From Microcystis aeruginosa Ma_MB_S_20031200_S102 (GTDB lineage Bacteria > Cyanobacteriota > Cyanobacteriia > Cyanobacteriales > Microcystaceae), in NCBI GenBank assembly GCA_007095845.1, contig SFBI01000082.1, positions 16,601 to 80,600 on the forward strand: a stretch of 64,000 bases of DNA, written 5' to 3'. The first letter of the stretch is position 1, and each line of letters starts with the position of its first letter. Of the stretch, positions 58,402 through 64,000 are shown piece by piece. A program made the position numbers and the translations under genes. The notes below the pieces were generated by a model, which was not told the origin of the DNA, ran no database searches, and saw nothing but the letters and a program-made list of their open reading frames with translations.

Positions 58402-59655
58402 ATGATTAAAATACTGCACTTATCGGATATTCACATGGGGAGCGGTTTTTCCCATGGACGTTTAAATCCAAAAACGGGATTAAATACTCGTTTAGAGGAT
58501 TTTATGGGCAGTTTGAGCCTCTGTATCGATCGGGCTATTGCCACCCCTGTGGATCTAGTGCTTTTTGGGGGAGATGCCTTTCCCGATGCCACTCCTCCTC
58601 CTTTTGTTCACGAAGCTTTTGCCAGTCAATTCCGTCGTCTTGCCGATGCTAATATCCCAACGGTGTTATTAGTGGGTAATCACGATCAACATTCTCAGGG
58701 TAATGGCGGTGTGAGTCTTTCTATCTATCGTACCCTAGCGGTGCCGGGGTTTATTGTTGGCGATCGCTTGACCACCCATCGCATCACCACCCGCAACGGC
58801 GATATCCAAGTAATTACTTTACCCTGGTTAACCCGCGCCACTCTCTTAACCCGTCCCGAAACCGAGGGTTTATCCTTGAGTGGGGTAAATGAATTATTAA
58901 TTAACCGTTTGGAACCGGTTTTAGAAGGAGAAATTCGCCAATTAGATACAAGTGTACCAACAGTTTTGTTAGCTCATTTAATGGCTGATCGAGCTAGTTT
59001 AGGAGCAGAAAGATTTTTAGCGGTTGGTAAAGGGTTTACTGTGCCTTTATCGTTGCTAAATCGTCCACAATTCGAGTATGTTGCCCTCGGTCATGTTCAC
59101 AAACACCAAAATCTTAATCCTAGCAATGATCCGCCTATTGTCTATCCGGGCAGCATCGATCGAGTGGATTTTAGCGAGGAAAAAGAAGATAAGGGCTATG
59201 TTTTAATAGAAGTGGCTAAAGGAGAGGTTAAATGGGAATTTTGTCCTTTACCTGTGCGTACTTTCCGTTCCATCGAAGTGGATGTTTCTGAGGCAGAAAA
59301 CCCTCAAAAAGAATTGCTAAAAGCTCTCAAAAAACACGATATTCGGGAAGCAGTTATCCGCTTAGTTTATAAAATTCGCAGTGAGCAATTAGAACTGATC
59401 AACACCAATCAGCTTGACGAAGCCTTAAAAACTGCCCATAGTTATAGTATTCGGGCCGAGTTAATTAGTCAATTAACCCGTCCCCGTTTACCGGAATTAG
59501 GGGTGGGTAATCAATTAGACCCGATGGAAGCGTTAAAAGCTTATATCGATAATAAGGAAGATTTGCGCGATATTGTTGATGATATGTTAGAGGCAGCCCA
59601 GTTTTTATTAAATCAACAGCCAGAAATTTGGCTAGAGGAAGAAACCTCGATTTAA
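58402..59655 (+). CDS. sbcD: SbcD/Mre11-like DNA repair exonuclease
   Basis: 417 residues. The five phosphoesterase motifs are present: HLSDIHMGSG (D8, H10), LFGGDAF, GNHDQHS, LLAHLMAD and LGHVHKH. The C-terminal third (~270-417) is a helical capping domain. With SbcC, the enzyme trims DNA ends and opens hairpins, which matters in a genome full of palindromes. sbcC is not in the window. The start MIKILHLSDIH is the usual family N-terminus, 42 bases after the small membrane gene. Confidence 0.9.
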   Translation: MIKILHLSDIHMGSGFSHGRLNPKTGLNTRLEDFMGSLSLCIDRAIATPVDLVLFGGDAFPDATPPPFVHEAFASQFRRLADANIPTVLLVGNHDQHSQGNGGVSLSIYRTLAVPGFIVGDRLTTHRITTRNGDIQVITLPWLTRATLLTRPETEGLSLSGVNELLINRLEPVLEGEIRQLDTSVPTVLLAHLMADRASLGAERFLAVGKGFTVPLSLLNRPQFEYVALGHVHKHQNLNPSNDPPIVYPGSIDRVDFSEEKEDKGYVLIEVAKGEVKWEFCPLPVRTFRSIEVDVSEAENPQKELLKALKKHDIREAVIRLVYKIRSEQLELINTNQLDEALKTAHSYSIRAELISQLTRPRLPELGVGNQLDPMEALKAYIDNKEDLRDIVDDMLEAAQFLLNQQPEIWLEEETSI

Positions 59656-59782
59656 CTATCAGTTATCAGTGATCAGTTATCTGTTTACTGATCACTGATC
59701 ACTGAAAAAAAGCTCCCCACTCCCCACTTCATAAATTATAAATTATAATTTATAATTCATAATTTATAATTCATAATTTCCC
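59656..59782. repeat. CAGTTATCAGTGAT and TAATTTATAATTCA repeats
   Basis: Short tandem or inverted repeat of ATCAGT/ACTGAT units (59659-59705), then TAAATTATAAATTATAATTT and AATTCATAATTTATAATTCA to ~59779, directly before the kinase-GUN4 gene. Confidence 0.75.
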
Positions 59783-59802
59783 TATCCCTCTTTAAACCAG
59801 CC

Positions 59803-61248
59803 ATGAGTTTATGTCTTAATCCCGATTGTCTATATAACAATGATCCTACAGATAAATTCTGTCAAAAATGTCGCTTCCAATTATTACTAAAAGATCGTTA
59901 TCGTGCCATAAAATTAATTGGTCAAGGAGGTTTTGGTAAAACTTTTCAAGCAATTGATGAGGATAAACCTTCTCAACCCTATTGTGTGATTAAACAATTT
60001 TTTCCTAGCGCTCAAGGTAGTAATGCTCTCAAGAAAGCTGCGGAATTATTTAAAGAAGAAGCGGTTAGTTTAGATAATCTCGGTCAACACCCACAAATTC
60101 CCTCCCTCTATGCCTATTTTACTGGCAATGATGGACGACAATATCTTGTGCAAGAATATATTGAGGGACAAAATCTAGAACAAGAATTACAAAGCGAGGG
60201 AGTTTTCAATGAAGAAAAGATCAAACATCTTTTATTAGAAATTTTGCCAATTCTTGATTTTATCCATGCAAAAAGAGTCATTCATCGAGATATTAAGCCA
60301 GCTAATATAATTAGGAGAACCAGCGATAATAAAATAATTTTAGTGGATTTTGGTGCCTCTAAATTTATGACCATTGCTAATCTTTCCCTAACAGGAACAG
60401 TGATCGGTTCTGCGGGATATATTGCCCCAGAACAAAGCAATGGCAAAGCAATTAATAGCAGTGATTTATATAGTTTGGGAGTCACTTGTATCTATTTATT
60501 AACGGGAGTATCTCCCTTTGAATTATTCGATGTGAGTGAACATGAATGGGTATGGAGAAAGCACCTGATTAATAATTCTGTTAGTGTTGAATTAGGGGAA
60601 ATTCTAGATAAATTAATTGAATTTGGCACTAAAAAACGTTATCAATCAGCGGGAGAAGTACTGCAAGAGTTAGCGGTAAAATTAGCGGTAGTGATTCCGC
60701 CAAAACTCCGGTCACAGAACACAATTCAAGAAACGATTTTGTCAGTTTTTTCCCCGACAACCAGCAAAGAAATTAACCTCAAAAGTGCTAGGGGAATTGA
60801 TTACACTAATCTGCGGGATTTATTAGCGCAAGAAAAATGGCAAGAAGCCGATCAAGAAACGGCTAATCTATTCTTAAAAGTTGCTGATCGAACTAAAGAA
60901 AAATATCTTAAGATAGAAGACATAGATAACTTTCCCTGTGAAGATTTAGCCACTATCAATCAACTCTGGTTAAAATATAGTCAGAGAAAATTTGGTATAT
61001 CTGTTCAGAAAAGAATCTATGAAAGTTTGGGAGGAAGCAGCAATTATGATCAACAAAAGTGGAATAACTTTGGTTCAAAAGTCGGTTGGCGAGTTAATAA
61101 CAAGTGGTTATACTACGATCAAATTACTTTCTCTCTCAAAGCAACCTCCGGACATCTTCCCACCCTTGTGTGGGGTGTAGGTGGTGGCATAATTCTTTTT
61201 TCTCGTCTGGAAACCTGTACGATGGACGGAGTTTCCAGCAGGGGATAA
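59803..61248 (+). CDS. Ser/Thr kinase with N-terminal zinc ribbon and C-terminal GUN4 domain
   Basis: 481 residues. CLNPDC...FCQKC at 4-23 is a zinc ribbon. The kinase (~30-295) has IGQGGFGKTFQAID, the catalytic HRDIKPAN (~160) and DFGAS. The last ~155 residues (~326-481) are a GUN4 fold: GIDYTNLRDLLAQEKWQEAD, NFPCEDLATINQLWLKYSQR, KFGISVQKRIYES, and KVGWRVNNKWLYYDQITFSL, with SGHLP near the end. Stand-alone GUN4 binds porphyrins and stimulates Mg-chelatase; kinase-GUN4 fusions are known in cyanobacteria, where the domain may act as a tetrapyrrole sensor (inference). The pattern near the end, LFSRLETC, is normal for the fold. The kinase is similar to the one at 49.8 kb but lacks a transmembrane helix. 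Confidence 0.87.
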   Translation: MSLCLNPDCLYNNDPTDKFCQKCRFQLLLKDRYRAIKLIGQGGFGKTFQAIDEDKPSQPYCVIKQFFPSAQGSNALKKAAELFKEEAVSLDNLGQHPQIPSLYAYFTGNDGRQYLVQEYIEGQNLEQELQSEGVFNEEKIKHLLLEILPILDFIHAKRVIHRDIKPANIIRRTSDNKIILVDFGASKFMTIANLSLTGTVIGSAGYIAPEQSNGKAINSSDLYSLGVTCIYLLTGVSPFELFDVSEHEWVWRKHLINNSVSVELGEILDKLIEFGTKKRYQSAGEVLQELAVKLAVVIPPKLRSQNTIQETILSVFSPTTSKEINLKSARGIDYTNLRDLLAQEKWQEADQETANLFLKVADRTKEKYLKIEDIDNFPCEDLATINQLWLKYSQRKFGISVQKRIYESLGGSSNYDQQKWNNFGSKVGWRVNNKWLYYDQITFSLKATSGHLPTLVWGVGGGIILFSRLETCTMDGVSSRG

Positions 61249-61254
61249 ATTGAC

Positions 61255-61707
61255 TTAAAAACTTTTCTGGAGAATTAAACAATTTCTGCCCTCGTCAGTG
61301 CGGATATATTGTAAACTATCAGTAAGAGAACGCATGAAAAGTAATCCTCGATCGCTTTCCATTTCCAAAGGTGGGAGAGGGTGTTGTTCTAGAAAATCAA
61401 GTTTTGCTTGCAGATCAAAAGGTTGACCGTGATCCCATATTCTTACTTCTAGAGAATGGGACGAAAAAGTTAATTCTAGATCGATGAGTGTAGTTGCTGG
61501 TAAATTTTTGTGAGCATAACGGACAGTATTAGTAAATCCTTCTGCTAAGGCCACCTTACACTGCCAAAGCACCGACTCAGGTAAAAAAGAGCGACCGTGG
61601 GATTCAAACCATTTTAGGACTGGGATTAAAGCTGCCAATTCCGTCCGGACTTGTAGATGGAATTGGAGGGGGAAAGAAGGGGAATTTAAGAGTTCAGAAG
61701 GCGCCAC
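61255..61707 (-). CDS. RsbW-like anti-sigma/ATPase kinase
   Basis: 150 residues from a GTG start, which overlaps the 3' end of the STAS-transferase gene by 14 bases, so the two are translationally coupled. ALAEGFTNTVRYAHKN is the N-box of a HATPase_c domain, and VRIWDHGQPFDL plus ESDRGLLFMRSLTDSLQYIR are the G-box regions. Such proteins are Ser/Thr kinases that phosphorylate STAS-domain partners (RsbW/RsbV) and control sigma factors or other targets. The neighbour has a STAS domain with DSSG, an obvious candidate substrate (inference). Confidence 0.85.
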   Translation of the reverse strand: MAPSELLNSPSFPLQFHLQVRTELAALIPVLKWFESHGRSFLPESVLWQCKVALAEGFTNTVRYAHKNLPATTLIDLELTFSSHSLEVRIWDHGQPFDLQAKLDFLEQHPLPPLEMESDRGLLFMRSLTDSLQYIRTDEGRNCLILQKSF

Positions 61708-62689
61708 TGTTTTTTTGAAAGAGAATCAAAATTGTTTTAAAAATCAGTTGTAGGTCGTAGCCTAAACTCCAATTTTCTTGATAGCGCAAATCGAGTTGAA
61801 TTACTTCTTCAAAATTACGCACCTGAGAGCGACCATTCACCTGCCATTCTCCCGTCATACCGGGTTTTACATCTAAACGTTGCCACTGGGGGACATCGTA
61901 GCGTTCCACCTCATCGGGGGTGGGAGGACGAGTGCCAACAAGACTCATTTCACCAATGATCACATTCCAAAACTGGGGCAATTCGTCTAAACTGGTACGA
62001 CGTAAAAATTTTCCTACCCGGGTAATCCGGGGATCATTTTTATTCTTAAAAAAAGCTCCCTGCGCTTGATTAGGGATTTTATCCTTGAGTGTTTCTGCAT
62101 CCACACACATGGAACGAAACTTGAGAATTTTAAATTCCTTTCCCAACCAACCGCAGCGGGTTTGACTAAAAAAAATCGGACCTGGACTGTCTAACTTAAT
62201 AGCGATGGCAATGGGGGCAAAAATAAGCCCCGTGATTAATAAACCCACGATCCCACCAACAATGTCAAGACCGCGCTTTAACCAACTGCGAATCGAGGGA
62301 TGGGTTTCTGGTAGATGGTTTTCAGGGGTAGTAAGGCCGTTTTCTTGGGGTGCTAGGGGGGGGGTTTGGAAGGTGAATAATTGATCTAGTCCCGTAATCG
62401 ATAAAACCCCCATCACTGGGGGATGAACGTTAGCCAGCACTAACTCGATATTTTTTGACCTGGCCGCTTTGAGATTATGTACTAAGGAACCCACACCACT
62501 ACTATCCATAAATTGAGTGGCATTGAGATCGAGAATGACTTTTTCGGGAGTGGGTGTTTGGGCGATGAGATGGTGAAAGATATCTTTAAACTGTAATGCT
62601 TCCAGAACAGTCAAGCGATCAGGCATCCGCAAAACCGGATACTCCATCGGAATGATCAGAAAACGTGTTTCAGGAATTGGGGAAGTCAT
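61694..62689 (-). CDS. STAS domain fused to an undecaprenyl-phosphate sugar transferase
   Basis: 331 residues from the ATG at 62689 (a GTG lies 6 bases earlier). Residues ~10-110 are a STAS domain: VILDLNATQFMDSSGVGSLV, with DSSG where RsbV-type proteins are phosphorylated on serine. After a linker (~115-145), residues ~150-331 are a bacterial sugar transferase of the WcaJ/PssY class: an anchoring helix (VGGIVGLLITGLIFAPIAIA), then PGPIFFSQTRCGWLGKEFKI, KFRSMCVDAE, RRTSLDELPQFWNVIIGEMS, LVGTRPPTPDEVERY and VKPGMTGEWQVNGRSQV. It would load the first sugar-1-phosphate onto the lipid carrier for exopolysaccharide synthesis. Its direct fusion to a regulatory domain with an anti-sigma kinase downstream suggests phosphorylation-controlled EPS. 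Confidence 0.88.
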   Translation of the reverse strand: MTSPIPETRFLIIPMEYPVLRMPDRLTVLEALQFKDIFHHLIAQTPTPEKVILDLNATQFMDSSGVGSLVHNLKAARSKNIELVLANVHPPVMGVLSITGLDQLFTFQTPPLAPQENGLTTPENHLPETHPSIRSWLKRGLDIVGGIVGLLITGLIFAPIAIAIKLDSPGPIFFSQTRCGWLGKEFKILKFRSMCVDAETLKDKIPNQAQGAFFKNKNDPRITRVGKFLRRTSLDELPQFWNVIIGEMSLVGTRPPTPDEVERYDVPQWQRLDVKPGMTGEWQVNGRSQVRNFEEVIQLDLRYQENWSLGYDLQLIFKTILILFQKNSGAF

Positions 62690-62802
62690 CGACACAACGA
62701 GGTGGTTTGATGGATGAACAAGGCCTGATGACCTACCTAATGTTTACTACACTTTTCCCCAAATACCAATGGGCAATGTCAGAGATTACCTGTGATCATC
62801 GG

Positions 62803-63453
62803 CTAACGAATCTCACCTAGGGGTGGACGGCCTTGGGTTTGGGACTTCGCTTTGGCAGCACTCTTCCTCAGCCCATCTAAACGGGTCTCATAACGCTTAC
62901 GCAGACGACGGTTAGGTGTTTGTTCAATTAGGGTTTTAAAGGCACTGCCTAGGCTCTTGTAGGCGTTAGGGAGAGAATAACCGAAACGGGTAGCCAAGGC
63001 GATCGCTTTTTCATCAGCTTCGAGCGCTTCTTTGAGAATTTTATCACCGTTATTTTTGCGCCAGAGACGATAGCCGGAAATACCACATAATCCCATGGCC
63101 AAAAGCAATAATAACCCGTCCTGTACCCATAATTCCCCCACCGCACCACCTAGACCAATGGCGAGGGCGGCCATTTCCCAGCCTTCCCGGGGAATACTAT
63201 CATTTTGAATCCTAGCCACTTCATGCCAAAAGAGCAAATTACGCTGATCAATGGCTAAATTTTCCCATTTTGCCAAATCTATCTGAATTTCTACCTCATC
63301 TCTGCCAATTTCTTCACAACGGATCAGGGGGGGGTTAACCTCTGTGGAACCTTCTACCGTTACCCAACTTTGTAATTCTGGAGGCAGTAGGGTTTTTAGT
63401 CGCCGAAGTTCGCTCATTTCGGCTCGTGCAGAGGAGGCCGCATAAGATGTCAT
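62803..63453 (-). CDS. DUF3318 family protein
   Basis: 216 residues. SELRRLKTLLPPELQSWVTV begins the family fold; an acidic part with EIQIDLAKWENLAIDQRNLL and FWHEVARIQNDSIPREGWEM (HE pattern, like a metalloprotease-type helix) follows, then two hydrophobic helices (MAALAIGLGGAVGELWVQDG and LLLLLAMGLCGISGYRLWRK) and a helical end with a basic tail. DUF3318 is restricted to cyanobacteria and of unknown function. It may be a membrane protein with a cytoplasmic helical domain. No operon partner: the next gene on the strand starts 114 bases downstream, but is of EPS type. Confidence 0.8.
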   Translation of the reverse strand: MTSYAASSARAEMSELRRLKTLLPPELQSWVTVEGSTEVNPPLIRCEEIGRDEVEIQIDLAKWENLAIDQRNLLFWHEVARIQNDSIPREGWEMAALAIGLGGAVGELWVQDGLLLLLAMGLCGISGYRLWRKNNGDKILKEALEADEKAIALATRFGYSLPNAYKSLGSAFKTLIEQTPNRRLRKRYETRLDGLRKSAAKAKSQTQGRPPLGEIR

Positions 63454-63570
63454 AGATTTTTTACCTGTTCTCTACCAATGACGATAAATTCTATTTTGAA
63501 TCATAGCGGTCTTTTTTGTGATCTTGGCAGCTTTGGGCAGTAGGGCGCATTTTCGGTTGTCAGTAACTGG

Positions 63571-63664
63571 TAAGTGGTCAGGTGTTAAAAACTGTCAAAT
63601 ACCCCCTTTATTGAGGGGAGCAGGGGGGATCGAACCTAAAATCCATCTTCAATTCAATTATGAC
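63571..63664. mobile_element. MITE-like repeat, family C, copy 3 (inverted)
   Basis: Starts TAAGTGGTCAGGTGTTAAAA, core CCCCCTTTATTGAGGGGAGC then AGGGGGGATCGAACCTAAAA, matching copies 1 and 2 in reverse. It directly precedes the family A fragment. Confidence 0.65.
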
Positions 63665-63696
63665 ACTAAATCCAGTTATTAAAAACTGATTATTTA
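63663..63696. mobile_element. MITE-like repeat, family A, interrupted copy
   Basis: ACACTAAATCCAGTTATTAA then AAACTGATTATTTA is the left end of family A. It is cut at 63697, exactly where the GGCTCTTCGGGAAT repeat begins, so the latter inserted into or replaced the MITE. Confidence 0.65.
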
Positions 63697-64000
63697 GGCT
63701 CTTCGGGAATTGTTATGCAAATAATTAACTTAAAATAAAATTCGATGAGATAACCTATACCCCAAAATAGCTAAAACCTATACAGGAAAAGACTTAAGAC
63801 ACAAACTGGTTAATGCTAAAAGATAGACAATTGAGTTAAAATTTGATATAATAGCCAAAAACTAGAGGCTCTTCGGGAATCGTTATGCAAATAATTAACT
63901 TAAAATAAAATTCGATGAGAGCAACTACGCTCAAAAGTAGCTGAAATTCATACAGGAAAGGACTTAAGGCACAAATAAATTAATATCAAAAGATAGACAA
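63697..64000. repeat. 170-bp-period direct repeat, ISL3-like end sequence
   Basis: Two 134-bp units (63697-63830 and 63867-64000+) begin GGCTCTTCGGGAATTGTTAT (unit 1) or GGCTCTTCGGGAATCGTTAT (unit 2) and both end AAAAGATAGACAA; the 36-bp spacer is TTGAGTTAAAATTTGATATA etc. GGCTCTTCGGGA resembles terminal repeats of ISL3-family insertion sequences. The second unit runs to the window edge, so the full element or array is not visible. No ORF. This, with copies C3 and A6, fills the 547-bp right margin. Confidence 0.65.

Noticed and set aside
1..64000. CRISPR array
   Set aside because: Tandem heptamers and MITEs are present but there are no 24-37-bp direct repeats with regular unique spacers and no cas genes.
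1..64000. tRNA or rRNA genes
   Set aside because: I looked for T-loop (GGTTCGAAT-type) and cloverleaf ends in the intergenic spaces; the GGTTCGATCC at 2.94 kb and GGATCGAACC at 63.63 kb belong to MITE family C. A tRNAscan run would settle it.

Overview
The window is chromosomal DNA from a unicellular, bloom-type cyanobacterium, most likely Microcystis or a close relative (inference). The signs are: the photosystem II gene psbI and the cytochrome b6f gene petN; a ferredoxin-type nitrate reductase (narB); many GCGATCGC (HIP1) octamers; cyanobacterium-restricted families (DUF3769, DUF3318, XisH/XisI, GUN4-kinase); and dense short mobile repeats. No tRNA, rRNA or CRISPR array was found.

Layout. 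0-3 kb: psbI and a DUF3769 outer-membrane protein. 3-12 kb: an accessory zone with a WD40 protein cut at a palindrome, decayed and intact toxin-antitoxin genes, xisH/xisI, a one-protein MmeI-like restriction-modification enzyme and a degenerate P-type ATPase with an HMA_2-like domain. 12-20 kb: narB behind an NtcA box, dnaX, a monothiol glutaredoxin, an O-antigen-ligase-like protein and a tail-anchored TPR protein. 20-36 kb: a second HMA_2-like protein, an MFS carrier, a giant LamG/beta-propeller/jacalin/DUF2235 protein, a tight four-gene operon (CitE-like lyase, MaoC hydratase, CoA-transferase, pyruvate decarboxylase), a PEBP protein and a glycine-zipper protein. 36-42 kb: a GC-richer sulfonate-type island (TauD-like dioxygenase, porin, ABC permease, binding protein and ATPase). 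42-45 kb: a lipid kinase and an EcsC-like protein, each also carrying an HMA_2-like domain. 45-54.5 kb: ThrE-like exporter, BrnT/BrnA, a J-domain protein, a Ser/Thr kinase, membrane proteins and a frameshifted AAA ATPase/DUF4276 pair. 54.9-63.5 kb: geranylgeranyl-reductase-family enzyme, aroB, petN and a second small membrane gene, sbcD, a kinase-GUN4 fusion, an RsbW-like kinase next to a STAS-sugar transferase fusion, and DUF3318.

Systems that stand out. (1) The CitE/MaoC/CoA-transferase trio has the composition of the bacterial itaconate-degradation genes (ripABC; Ict/Ich/Ccl), here followed by a true pyruvate decarboxylase, so itaconate to acetyl-CoA plus acetaldehyde is a reasonable hypothesis. 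(2) Four proteins share one HMA_2-like domain (consensus HxIxGRxRxRIPRL) fused to four different partners; three of these loci also have small or glycine-zipper membrane proteins nearby. (3) A 1,887-residue protein joins three five-repeat propellers, two LamG domains and a jacalin domain to a Tle1-type lipase. (4) A STAS domain is fused to a priming sugar transferase beside an anti-sigma kinase, suggesting partner-switch control of exopolysaccharide.

The spaces between genes are mostly mobile-repeat debris: at least four MITE-like families, a mobile 33-bp perfect palindrome, remnants of IS30, IS200/IS605 and possibly a group II intron, and a 170-bp-period direct repeat at the right edge. Several genes are cut, extended or given their stop codons by these elements.
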